Shown here: one piece after another, positions 53,996 through 64,000 of the stretch | How positions within the stretch are numbered: position 1 is the stretch's first letter | Layout of the letters: every line of letters begins with the position of its first letter | Assembly (NCBI RefSeq): GCF_002575655.3 | Contig: NC_053041.3 | Span: 120,124,318 to 120,188,317 of the forward strand | Direction: 5' to 3' | Length of the DNA stretch: 64,000 bases | DNA from: Aegilops tauschii subsp. strangulata | Taxonomy: Eukaryota > Streptophyta > Magnoliopsida > Poales > Poaceae | The notes under the pieces: generated by a model | What the model saw: only the letters and a program-made list of their open reading frames with translations | Told to the model about the DNA's origin: nothing | Databases searched by the model: none | Translations under genes and position numbers: made by a program

Positions 53996-56033
53996 TTTGG
54001 ATCTGTGATAGAAGGTGTACCCAACAGTCTCCTTTGGGTATCCTATGAAGACACATTTCTTCAATTTGGGTTCGAGCTTATCAGGTTGAAGCTTTTTCAC
54101 ATAAGCATCGCAGCCCCAAACTTTAAGAAACGACAACTTGGGTTTCTTGCCAAACCACGGTTCATACGGTGTCATCTCAACGGATTTAGATGGTGCCCTA
54201 TTTAATGTGAATGCAACCATCTCTAAAGCATAACCCCAAAATGATAGCGGTAAATCAGTAAGAGACATCATAGATCACACCATATCTAATAAAGTGCGGT
54301 TACGATGTTCGGACACACCATTACGCTGTGGTGTTCTGGGTGGCATGAGTTGCGAAACTATTCCGCATTGTTTCAAATGAAGACCAAACTCGTAACTCAA
54401 ATATTCACCTCCATGATCAGATCTTAGAAACTTTATTTTCTTGCTACAATGATTTTCCACTTCACTCTGAAATTCTTTGAACTTTTCAAATGTTTCAGAC
54501 TTATGTTTCATCAAGTAGATACACCCATATCTACTCAAATCATCTGTGAAGGTCAGGAAATAACGATACCCGCCGCGAGCGTCAACACTCATCGGACCGC
54601 ATACATCAGTATGTATTATTTCCAACAAGTTTGTTGCTCGCTCCATTGCTCCGGAGAACGGAGTCTTTGTCATCTTGCCCATGAGGTATGGTTCGCAAGC
54701 ATCAAGTGATTCATAATCAAGTGATTCCAAAAGCCCTTGAGCATGGAGTTTCTTCATGCGCTTTACACCAATATGACCTAAACGACAGTGCCAAAATAAG
54801 TTGCACTATCATTATTAACTTAGCATCTTTTGGCTTCAATATTATGAATATGTGTATCACTACGATCGAGATTCAATAAAAATAGACCACTCATTAAGGG
54901 AGCATGACCGTAAAAGATAGTACTCATATAAATAGAACAACCATTATTCTCTGATTTAAATGAATAACCGTCTCGCATCAAACAAGATCCAGATATAATG
55001 TTCATGCTCAACGCTGGCACCAAATAACAATTATTCAGGTCTAAAACTAATCCCGACGGTAGATGTAGAGATAGCGTGTCGACGGCGATCACATCAACCT
55101 TGGAACCATTTCTGACGTGCATCGTCACCTCGTCCTTAGCCAATCTTCGTTTAATCCGCAGCCCCTGTTTCGAGTTGCAAATATGAGCAACAGAACCAGT
55201 ATCAAATACCCAGGCGCTACTACGAGCATTAGTAAGGTACACATCAATAACATGTATATCAAATATACCTTTCACTTTGCCATCCTTCTTATCCACCAAA
55301 TACTTCGGGCAGTTCCGCTTCCAGTGACCAGTCCCTTTGCAGTAGAAGCACTCAGTCTCAGGCTTAGGTCCAGACTTGGGCTTCTTCATTTGAGCAGCAA
55401 CTTGTTTGCCGTTCTTCTTGAAGTTTCCCTTCTTCCCTTTGCCCTTTTTCTTGAAACTAGTGGTCTTGTTAACCATCAACACTTGATGCTCCTTCTTGAT
55501 TTCTACCTCCGCAGCCATTAGCGTCGCGAAGAGCTCGGGAATTGTCTTATCCATCCCTTGCATATTATAGTTCATCACGAAGCTTTTGTAGCTTGGTGGC
55601 AATGATTGAAGAACTCTTTCAATGACACTATCAACCGGAAGATTAACCCCCACTTGAGTCAAGTGATTATGGTACCCAGACATTTTGAGTATATGTTCAC
55701 TGACAGAACTATTCTCCTCCATTTTGCAGCTGTAGAACTTATTGGAGACTTCATATCTCTCAATCCGGGCATTTGCTTGAAATATTAACTTCAACTCCTG
55801 AAACATCTCATATGCTCCATGATGTTCAAAATGTCGTTGAAGTCACAGTTATAAGCCGTAAAGCATGGCACACTAAACTATCGAGTAGTCATCAGCTTTG
55901 CTCTGCCAGGCATTCATAACGTCCGGTGTTGCCTCAAGTTACGGACCCAGTCCGTGTAGTTGCTACCATCATGTTTCAACTTAGCTTTCTCTAGGAACGC
56001 ATTAAAATTTAATGAAACAGTAGCACGGGCCAT
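53996..56033 (-). pseudogene. Copia gag, protease and integrase
   Basis: gag begins MARATVSLNFNAFLEKAKLK at 56033 and is broken near 55,930 and 55,806. From 55806 the frame carries the CCHC knuckle CFYCKGTGHWKRNC and the protease site WVFDTGSVAHIC. The integrase (54757-54275) has the D,D,E residues in IIHTDVCGP, LRSDHGGEY and NGVSEHRNR. It continues at 54271-53996 (VGYTFYHRS). Frameshifts or stops separate the pieces. Confidence 0.88.
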
Positions 56034-57037
56034 TTATCTACAACAACATAGACATGCAAAATACTATCAGGTACTAAGTTCATGATAAATTAAAGTTCAA
56101 TTAATCATATTACTTAAGAACTACCACTTAGATAGACATCCCTCTAATCACACTACAAGAAACATGTTAATCCGTGACGGATTCCTGGTGACGTTATGTA
56201 AATCCGTAATGGAAACCGTCACCGACCAGCAAGATGTGCCTGGGCCAAAAAAGGGTAGCCCCTTAATGACGGACATGGAGGTACCGTCACGAAAACCGTC
56301 ATCGATCGACCAACTGGGCCTAGCCGGGCCTAGCTTTCCCCCCTTCATACACCCTCTGTAACAACACAAATTGTTCCTGCTAATGTGGCATAGTCATATG
56401 AGTTACATTGTAATTTGAATTTGCAAAACTTTAAAAAAAATCAAGGATCCTAATCAAATTATATGGCACCAAACTGAATGATGAAATATACTTATGTAGC
56501 ATACAGACACGTGGGGCCAACATGAATCAAGCCTAGTATGATTCACCAGGCTAAGGGCAAAGACACCAAAATACGAAATGCGTTGAAGAAAAGCGCGCGA
56601 AGGAGAAAACATTCAAGTCGTCTACGCAGCAAAGTCCAAAACAGAAGCGCGCGGAGGGGAAAACATTAAGGTCGTCGACGTGGGGAGTTAAATCTTTTCG
56701 ACCCATTTAACTCCACAGCCCATGATCCTAGTGGCCACAGCCTCGCGCCTCTCCCCCGACCGCGAAAACCCTATCCACCTCCACCCAGAGCCGCCAACTC
56801 CTCTCCCTCTCACCTCCCGATTCAGATCCATGTCCAGCCTCCCTCCACGCGCGGCTGCTGATCTCTAGCGCCGCCGCGCCAACCATCTCCTGCTCCACCT
56901 CCGTCTCCTACCCTATCTCGCTCCGCCACCACCCCCCCCCCCCGTCCCCCCCCCTGTGTAGCCTCCTGCGTTCCGCGATGGGGCGGCCTTAGCGGCGCTC
57001 CTAGTTCTATGTCAAGGGCAGCCCCCTGCTCGTCGTC

Positions 57038-57998
57038 ATGGGCGCGGTGGTCATGAGGAAAGTGGTTGAGGACGATGAGATGGAAGTTGTAGCCTACCCG
57101 CTGCCCAGGACAAGGACGGCTGCCCTGACGCTCCCCCTTCTTCACAATCTCGCGCTGGGAGAGGAGGGGGTGGCCATTGTTTTCTTCGGTACTCCTCGGC
57201 CTTATCCACATTCCACAGGTGACCTCGCCAGACCACTTGTTGTGAAGGTGATAACCCCTTTCACTCTCCATTAATTGAAAAATTATCCATTTAGAGGATG
57301 TCAGGATAGTGCTTTGAAGTGAAATAACTTTTGTGGCTGGGGATAATTGTTTTGGAAAGATAGCAAGATGATGTATTATGTTTCATATTTTCCATAAATG
57401 TTGATGTGACTGATATTTTTTTAATGTAGAGATTTATACTTACATCTTTTCTTCATCAACATGTACATCTAATAAATATACGTGGGGTGCTTACATAGTT
57501 TCTGGGGTCGTGCTGTGTTTATGTGTGTCAATTTAGTTTACAGATATACATCATTGAGATGGATAAAAGTATGATGTAGAGTATATATGAAACTGAAAAG
57601 ATGGGATGCTTAAAGCTGGAATAAATTGTGGAGGGAATCCTAATCAGGAGTAACTATAGTGGATACTTGTACTAAATCAGAAGATTTATTTGTTTTCTCC
57701 ATGGAATAGTTTGACTAAAGTTCTAATTATTATTCTGTAGGGGGAGGTGATAGCTGAAGTCGAGGGTGTTGTTGATGACATAAAAGGTGTTGATAAAATA
57801 GAGCCTTGTGAAGAACAGAGGATACAATACAGAAAGGTCAGTCGAAACTACTTCTGTAGTACAAAATAATTAGCTAGCACTACAAACTATGCACCCTTCT
57901 TTGTCCTGATGTTCCTATCCTTGAAGGATGTTGCCTCACACATGACAGCAGTTGCACGGCCTATGAACGATGTTCCCTCCCCAACAACGCCTTTGTGA
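57038..57998 (+). CDS. Three-exon gene of unknown function inside CACTA
   Basis: Exons 57038-57247 (MGAVVMRKVVEDDEMEVVAY...), 57741-57836 (GEVIAEVEGVVDDIKGVDKI...) and 57927-57998 (DVASHMTAVARPMNDVPSPT..., TGA). All junctions are phase 0 with AAG|GT donors and GTAG or GAAG acceptors. The product would be 125 aa, slightly acidic, with no membrane segment. A GC-rich leader with CTCTCCCCC tracts precedes it. It may be a captured host gene fragment. I know no family for it, and only splice-phase agreement supports it. Confidence 0.4.
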
Positions 57999-59025
57999 GC
58001 ATGCTCGTTGTTGGCGCTGCCATGGCAGAATCATGCAAGCATCGGCCATGCAGGAGTCGTGTGCATAGCAGTGTTGATCCTTAAATATCTTCGTTGTGAT
58101 TTTTGCATCGTCTCAGTGTGTGTGCGCTTGTTTCCATTTTTTACTTAATTTATTGCTTGCTGCAACACCTAGTTCCTCCTAGTTTGATAGAGTTGTTTGT
58201 TGTTCATGGTGGATGCATGATATGTAAAATCTGAAATGGTATTTTTATAGTTACATGTCTATTTTGACAAAATGTTGATTGCTAACATTTACTCTGCGTA
58301 CCAATTACTTTCTACCATTCCTGATTATTCTCCACTGCTCTATACCTTTTTATATGAGAAAACACCACCCACTATGTACTCTACCAATCAGTTTTCTGGT
58401 TTGCTTGGAAGAAAAGAACCATTACTTGAAAACCAGCTATGAGATAGACTAGATCATTTAAGCTTGGTTGATAGATAAAATTCGGTTCATGTGCTGGGAC
58501 AAGTGTACATTTTTTTGTTCAGTGAAGAGTGTGTTTGTGCTGTCGGTGGCGACCTCCTCTGCCGCACGCCGGCGATGGCCGACTTGCACTGCGACCCTGG
58601 CCATTGAGCTGAACCAGATCCTGGTCCATGATTAGTTAGGCTGTTGGTGCTGTTTGGGCTCGATTAGCTCGATTCGATGTTGTTTTAGGCTTGAGAGAAG
58701 TTGTTCTCTTGTTGAAATGAGAGGGATAAGGTAGGTGCTGCAGCTGTTGGCAATCGTGTATATGCAATTGTAGGCAACCAGAGAATATGTGTTGCATTTG
58801 TATGTCCTCATGTTTAAAATTTGTGTCTGGAAGTTATTACTGGATCTACTATCCCAATAATTTTTTATTTCCTAAATCTCATCGTAAATCTGGAAGTTGC
58901 ATTGCATATATGTGTATTACGCCATACTAGCAAACTTCTAAAAGCAAGTGGAGCTGAACCTTTATAATGCACTATGCATTCTGCAGATTATGCCATACTT
59001 ATTTGCATGTCATGCTACATGAACG
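57999..59025. other. CACTA interior, nothing recognised
   Basis: Mostly AT-rich. A short GC-rich patch at 58,540-58,640 (GACCTCCTCTGCCGCACGCC) may be another captured exon, but its frames give no recognisable protein. Confidence 0.4.
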
Positions 59026-59160
59026 GGCACTGTGGTTGTGATTGTTATGCTGGGAGCAATGTTCCTCATGGTCCCAGTAATGCTGCTAGTATGGAAGAGG
59101 CACTGGATCCTTGTTGTCACATTCCTTGAGCTCTCGTTGATGGAGGATAAATGGAAATAA
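59026..59160 (+). pseudogene. HAK/KUP potassium transporter fragment
   Basis: The frame GTVVVIVMLGAMFLMVPVML, LVWKRHWILVVTFLELSLM matches the transmembrane segments of plant HAK/KT/KUP transporters after the conserved GNA(x)GTA region. It then departs into MEDKWK and stops. An acceptor-like TGCAG lies 40 bp upstream. It is one partial exon, with no start or rest of the protein, carried inside the CACTA. Confidence 0.65.
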
Positions 59161-61066
59161 GTGATCATCTAGTGGAGACAGAGTAAGTTACAACCTCTTT
59201 GCTCTTCCTGTTCGTAATAAGAAGGAATCCTTACTCTAGTGTCCCATTTACTTGCAGCTTCTAATTTTTTGATACACAATATATATGATGCTTCCATCCT
59301 TTTCAAGTTTTTTGCAATATTGTTTTTCTCTATATTACACCCAGAATTGAATGTTTGATTGGATCAGGCAGGTAACATTGTGAGTAGGCCTTCTGGCCTG
59401 TTTACTTTTTGATTGGATCAGGTGTTCATGTAAACATGATAGCTCCAACTCTTGTTTCAAGAGTGAGTAGTACGCTGAAACTGCATTTTAGTAAATAGGG
59501 GTTACTTCTCAAATCTGAGAAATTGAAAACCAATCCTCATTGCTGACTGGCGGTGTATATACAGTAATGGTATATGAAGATGAATTTGGCAAAAAATCAG
59601 CTTTTACCTTCAAAATATATGTACAGAATTTCCAGATCTAATCTGAAATGTCAATTAGGAAATGCTGAGCATTATCTTTGACCTTTCAAACCAAAAACCT
59701 ACTGTATGGGCAACCACAAAACATACTATTGTCCTTTGTTTAGAAATGCTGAGCATTATTTTGTTAGTGGGTTTATATGGCCTCAACTTCTGCTGCTATA
59801 GTACTTGGGTTTTGTGATGTGTGTTTGTTAGTCATTTGACTTTCATTCGGCACACTTCTCTCTGGTGACCGCTTCCTCTCTGAATCTTTAACCCTAAATT
59901 TTCTCTGAATTTCTTCTGTATCTTGAACACTGCAGGATAACAAGTAGAGACAAACTGCAGGGAACCAAGTAGAGACAAACCGTTGCACTATGGTATGTGG
60001 CCTTCTATCAAGATCTGATTCAGTTTAGATTTTCCCCCTAGGTCTTGGAGACATGATTTCTGTTACTGTATTAATATGTCAACATGTTCTATTTAGAGTT
60101 TTCTCCCTAGGAATTTCTTTTTCTATCCTTGTTGTCTCCTGCAGACCGGTGAACATGTATTCCAGAAATAAGTTTAATCTGAATCTAAGAAGAAAATTAC
60201 ATTGTTACATTGTGGCAGTCCTACAGTAAGAATACAGAGGTTTAAACCTGTTTATTTGTGTACTACGCACATGTATTAGTCAGTCAATTTATTGTTGTTT
60301 TATACTAGATACTTTGTTATTCTGATATGTAGGCATTTCTCCTACTATATATTCATATCTACAAATGTCTAATGTTGTTGTGAATATGGTAGGTATGTTG
60401 CTGTCCATCAGAATCCGCCATGCCATATAGTTGCCATCAGGAGGGTCGACGACAAGAACACGAGTGACAGCCTTTGTAGTTATATGTTTTGTCGATGTAA
60501 ATTGGATTGTACCGGTTCCTAATCCTATGGATGGCTGCATATTAAGTGATTTTGTCAACATGGAGGATATTATAAACTGCTAGGTTCTACATACCTATAG
60601 ATGGTTGCATATTGAGTGATTTGTGTAACATATGGTACTTTGGAAATATTGTCCTCATCTAAAATTGGCATTATGATTTACGGAACACATTATGCTAAAA
60701 GCGTATTTGATCAAAATTGGGCTGAATGAAATGGATGGGGCCAAATTTAAATTGATCCTAAATCCATGACGGTTTCTGTGACGAAAAATAGTGTCCACGT
60801 AGGTAGCCACGTCATTCCAGTTAGTCAATTGAAAATCCTACGTGGCATTGGTCCATGACGGACTATTCCGTCACGACCTAGTTTGGGCTTGGGCGGGCCT
60901 GGGGCAATTCCATGACGGCCAAGAATCGTCATGGAAGCTATGATGTCAAATTATGACGTGATATACATGACGGATCTCAAGTCCGTCAAGGATGGACATG
61001 CATGACAGTTTTTGCCTGATCTGTGACGGTTAAGGACTGTCACGTATTAACAGATTTCTTGTAGTG
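59161..61066. other. Right half of the 4.9-kb CACTA
   Basis: Unique AT-rich DNA with a small direct repeat (CTATGGATGGCTGCATAT at 60,526 and CTATAGATGGTTGCATAT at 60,597). From about 60,770 come dense TGACGG/CCGTCA subterminal motifs up to the terminus. Confidence 0.6.
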
Positions 61067-61435
61067 TCATCTAAGTGGTCATGTGATCCATACACTACAA
61101 AAAAAAGACACATCCGTGACATTTTGGGCCGAACGAAATTTTTTCTGTCATACATATGACACTTCTATGACGATAATTGTGACAAAACCCAGTATCATCA
61201 TAGATGTGGTGGGCTCCTACTTCTATGACAAAAAATCATGACAGAAAATGGGCTTTTCGTCCTGCGCGGGCCGGAGACGCAGCTGCATGACATTCTTTGG
61301 GTCGTCCATGACGGAAAAAACCGTGGTAGAAGCGAGGGGGAGGAAAATTTCGGGGAGTTCCCGGTTACGATGGGAGGTCGGGGGCCGAGCGATGCGCGTT
61401 TCTCTCGTACACGTACGCGCGTGTGTGCGAGGCGT

Positions 61436-61560
61436 TGGCTCTAACTGAACCCGAGCGAGGCATTGGGCTCTAACTGAACCCGAGCGATTGCACTGCAGGC
61501 TACGCGTTACTGAACCCGAGCGATCAATCGATGGCTGTTAACTGAGCCCGATCGAGCGAT
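61436..61560 (+). repeat. CTAACTGAACCCGAGCGA repeats
   Basis: Five degenerate copies of TAACTGAACCCGAGCGA at irregular 30-45-bp spacing inside the third CACTA, leading into the large array. Confidence 0.75.
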
Positions 61561-61576
61561 TCCTTTGCTACTGCTG

Positions 61577-62960
61577 CTAACTGAAGCCGATCGATTGGAT
61601 GAACAGTGAGCGTTGCGGGGGGGGTTGGATGAACAGTGAGTGGTGGCGTTGCCTCTGGATGAACAGGACCCTGTGGTGTGGAGGGCTGGATGAACAGTAG
61701 ACGGTGGAGGGGTGCCCGTGGAGGGGTGGTTGAACAAGACCCCGTGGTGTGGAGGGCTGGATGAACTGTAGATGGTGGAGGGGTGCCCGTGGAGGGGTGG
61801 TTGAACAGTAGCCGGTGGAGTAGCGCGCGGTGGAGGCTAGATGAACAGGAGCCCGTGGAGGCTGGAGGAGGTCGACGGTAGCCCGTGGAGGCTGGAGGAA
61901 GTCGACGGTGGAGATGAACAGTATCCCGTGGAGTCCCGTTTTGCGGTACGCCACACCCCTCCCGATGAACAGGACCCCCGTTTTGACCGTAGGAGGTCCG
62001 TTTCGTCCGTGAGCGTTGCGGGGGGGGTTGACGGTAGCCCGTGGAGGCTGGAGGAAGTCGACGGTGGAGATGAACAGTATCCCGTGGAGTCCCGTTTTGC
62101 GGTACGCCACACCCCTCCCGATGAACAGGACCCCCGTTTTGACCGTAGGAGGTCCGTTTCGTCCGTGAGCGTTGCTGCTAACTGAAGCCGATCCCGTGGA
62201 GGCTGGAGGAGGTCGACGGTAGCCCGTGGAGGCTGGAGGAAGTCGACGGTGGAGATGAACAGTATCCCGTGGAGTCCCGTTTTGCGGTACGCCACACCCC
62301 TCCCGATGAACAGGACCCCCGTTTTGAAGGTAGGAGGTCCGTTTCGTCCGTGAGCGTAGGCTGGAGGAGGTCGACGGTAGCCCGTGGAGGCTGGAGGAAG
62401 TCGACGGTGGAGATGAACAGTATCCCGTGGAGTCCCGTTTTGCGGTACGCCACACCCCTCCCGATGAACAGGACCCCCGTTTTGACCGTAGGAGGTCCGT
62501 TTCGTCCGTGAGCGTTGCTGCTAACTGAAGCCGATCGATTGGATGAACAGTGAGCGTTGCGGGGGGGTTGGATGAACAGTGAGTGGTGGCGTTGCCTCTG
62601 GATGAACAGGACCCTGTGGTGTGGAGGGCTGGATGAACAGTAGACGGTGGAGGGGTGCCCGTGGAGGGGTGGTTGAACAAGACCCCGTGGTGTGGAGGGC
62701 TGGATGAACTGTAGATGGTGGAGGGGTGCCCGTGGAGGGGTGGTTGAACAGTAGCCGGTGGAGTAGCGCGCGGTGGAGGCTAGATGAACAGGAGCCCGTG
62801 GAGGCTGGAGGAGGTCGACAGTAGCCCGTGGAGGCTGGAGGAAGTCGACGGTGGAGATGAACAGTATCCCGTGGAGTCCCGTTTTGCGGTACGCCACACC
62901 CCTCCCGATGAACAGGACCCCCGTTTTGACCGTAGGAGGTCCGTTTCGTCCGTTTTGCGG
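61577..62960 (+). repeat. 944-bp duplicated block with nested units
   Basis: The block starting CTAACTGAAGCCGATCGATT at 61577 recurs at 62521 (about 440 bp matched). Between them, a sub-unit with GTCGACGGTGGAGATGAACA and CCCGTTTTGCGGTACGCC occurs around 61935, 62091, 62275 and 62434 (156-185 bp apart) and again at 62878. Lengths vary because of internal deletions. Confidence 0.85.
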
Positions 62961-63250
62961 TACGCCACACCCCTCCAGATCAACAGGACCCCCGTTTCGA
63001 TCGTAGGAGGTCCGTTTCGTCCGTTTTGCGGTACGCCACACCCCTCCCGATCAACAGGACCCCCGTTTCCACCGTAGGAGGTTCGTTTCGTCCGTTTTGC
63101 GGTACGCCACACCCCTCCCGATCAACAGGACCCCCGTTTCGATCGTAGGTGGTCCGTTTCCTCCGTTTTGCGGTACGCCACACCACTCCCGATCAACAGG
63201 ACCCCGTTCCGAACGTAGGAGGTCCGTTTCCTCCATTTTGCGGTACGCCA
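62951..63250 (+). repeat. 71-bp tandem array
   Basis: CCGTTTTGCGGTACGCCACA occurs at 62951, 63021, 63092, 63163 and 63233 (last as CCATTTTGCGG). Spacing is 70-71 bp. The units are shortened forms of the sub-unit in the neighbouring 944-bp block. Confidence 0.9.
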
Positions 63251-63333
63251 GGCCTCGTTTCCATTGCCTGTTCCGTCCAGGCCCTCCCGATGAACACGAC
63301 CACGCATTCCGTTCCGATCCAGCCGGTTGGCTC

Positions 63334-63450
63334 CCACGCGTTCCGTTGCCTCCCGATGCACACGACGCATTCCGTTGCCTCCCCATGAACACGACGCATT
63401 CCGTTGCCTCCCCATGAACACGACGCATTCCGTTGCCTCCCCATGAACAC
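63334..63450 (+). repeat. 29-bp tandem repeat
   Basis: CGACGCATTCCGTTGCCTCC at 63363, 63392 and 63421, 29 bp apart, with a diverged unit before and after. Confidence 0.9.
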
Positions 63451-63608
63451 GATGATGACGCTGTTTCTCCGTTCCGACCCAGCCATGTACACGAGCCCTG
63501 GCCGTACGTATGCACGAGTAGGCGTTCGAGACCCCGCCCGTATGTACACAGACGTGGCCGTATTTCCTTTCTTGCACCCTAGCCATTGTACGTACGTGTA
63601 CATGCTAT

Positions 63609-63667
63609 GTGCGCGCCTCTACTACGACACGTGCGCGCCTCTACTACGACACGTGCGCGCCTCTACA
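63609..63667 (+). repeat. 22-bp tandem repeat, GTGCGCGCCTCTACTACGAC
   Basis: Three units at 63609, 63631 and 63653, spaced exactly 22 bp. The third is partly changed at its end. Confidence 0.9.
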
Positions 63668-63747
63668 TCGACCAGTATGTACGTACACATTCGCGACCAG
63701 AATGACAACGCTACGTACGCTTCCACCAGGTGGGTCCCGACTGTCAG

Positions 63748-64000
63748 GCACTTCCTTGCCTGGGAAGATGTAGCTGGTGGGTCCCAGCAGTCAGGGGGGC
63801 GAATCATTTTTTTTTTGCCCGGACGCACTTCCTTGCGTGCGAAGATGTAGCCGGTGGGTCCCAGCAGTCAGGGGGGCGAATCATTTTTTTTTGCCCGGAC
63901 GCACTTCCTTGCGTGCGAAGGTGTATCTGGTGGGTCCCAGCAGTTAGGGGGCGAATCATTTGTTTTTCCCGGACACACTTCCTTGCGTGCGAAGATGAAG
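63748..64000 (+). repeat. 74-77-bp tandem repeat reaching the window edge
   Basis: Units beginning GCACTTCCTTGCGTGCGAAG at 63748, 63825 and 63901 and a fourth near 63975. They include GGTGGGTCCCAGCAGT and a T-run of variable length. The array continues past the end of the window. Confidence 0.9.

Larger units (their letters stand above)
56151..61066 (+). mobile_element. CACTA element of 4.9 kb with captured gene pieces
   Basis: The left end CACTACAAGAAACATGTTAA and right end TTAACAGATTTCTTGTAGTG form about 30-bp imperfect inverted repeats with a perfect 12-bp core. The 3-bp target duplication is TCA (56148-56150, 61067-61069). Short CCGTCA/TGACGG motifs fill both subterminal zones. There is no transposase, so it is non-autonomous. 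The interior holds a three-exon gene model (57038-57998) and a potassium-transporter fragment (59026-59160). Confidence 0.93.
49222..61092 (-). mobile_element. Ty1/Copia element, Angela/WIS-like, interrupted
   Basis: Minus-strand element. 3' LTR from 50544 leftward to 49222 (cut by the orphan-ORF element), then polypurine tract, pol and gag rightward to the gag ATG at 56033. The leader continues to 56150 and resumes at 61067-61092 after a CACTA insertion, then is cut again by another CACTA. The 5' LTR lies outside the window. Name is by LTR start (TGAAGGAAATATGCCCTAG on the minus strand) and protein motifs. Confidence 0.88.
61093..64000 (+). mobile_element. Left part of a third CACTA element, rich in tandem repeats
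   Basis: Starts CACTACAAAAAAAAGACACA at 61093. CATCCGTGACATTTTGGGCC and repeated ATGACA/TGTCAT boxes follow. It resembles the terminus at 27559 read inwards (CACTACAAAAAAATACACTT). Only 26 bp of Copia leader separate it from the 4.9-kb CACTA. The right end is beyond the window. No coding domain is seen. The open frames over 61,500-63,600 on both strands are repeat products. Confidence 0.8.

Noticed and set aside
61577..63600. Long open frames on both strands (up to 367 codons), with repeated motifs such as VWRTAKR and GCGVPQNG
   Set aside because: They are translations of tandem repeats whose unit lengths happen to keep the frame open. Several frames are open at once and no domain or codon preference points to a protein.
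1..64000. tRNA, rRNA, snoRNA or microRNA genes
   Set aside because: No full cloverleaf, rRNA segment or convincing precursor hairpin was seen by eye. The only tRNA-like match is the SINE head. A covariance-model scan would settle this.

Overview
The window looks like nuclear DNA of a Triticeae grass (wheat, Aegilops or a close relative). No bacterial, organellar or rRNA features were seen. The evidence is dense nesting of LTR retrotransposons with Angela/WIS-like Copia and Sabrina/WHAM-like Athila signatures, CACTA transposons with CACTACAA termini, a Stowaway MITE with TA target duplication, and intron-containing, GC-rich plant genes. Family names come from remembered sequence signatures, not from a database search.

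Region 1 (1-17,400) is gene-like but decayed, with small repeats between the genes. It holds an F-box/LRR/FBD gene on the minus strand with one frameshift (623-2345), a small two-exon gene of unknown function with a poly-C frame problem and a stop (3212-4050), and a possible minus-strand transcription unit (4670-5960). It also holds an intronless WRN/DEDDy-type 3'-5' exonuclease ORF with all catalytic motifs but one amber codon (9739-10458). Between them lie a Stowaway MITE, a long-armed foldback element, a Helitron 3' end, a tRNA-derived SINE and several local duplications.

Region 2 (about 17,400-27,559) is a multi-exon plant En/Spm-type gene (Transposase_24-like). Its 5' half has been expanded into a row of at least seven related exon-intron units. 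Nearly all of these exons are phase 0-0, and nearly all end in a codon run for SPTPPSQ followed by the donor GTGCTTGCTCT. Downstream come a GGCCCA-rich subterminal region with six exact-length 44-bp repeats and a CACTA right end at 27,559.

Region 3 (27,560-64,000) is a nest of elements. A Copia element (49,222-61,092, minus strand) was invaded in its LTR by a non-autonomous LTR element encoding an orphan zinc-knuckle protein (39,581-49,221). That element was invaded by a Sabrina-like element (27,560-39,580), which in turn received a complete Ty3/Gypsy chromovirus-like element (27,897-37,981, target duplication GACAG) and the CACTA end. A related solo LTR (44,744-47,817, target duplication CCTAC) sits in the orphan-ORF element. 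The Copia body carries a small non-autonomous CACTA (52,458-53,995) and a 4.9-kb CACTA with captured gene pieces (56,151-61,066, target duplication TCA). A third CACTA starts at 61,093, is full of tandem repeats and runs off the window.

The strongest candidates for something undescribed are the symmetric exon array, the orphan zinc-knuckle ORF with repeated PPT-like DNA motifs, the extra coiled-coil ORF ahead of gag in the Gypsy element, and the three-exon phase-consistent gene inside the 4.9-kb CACTA.
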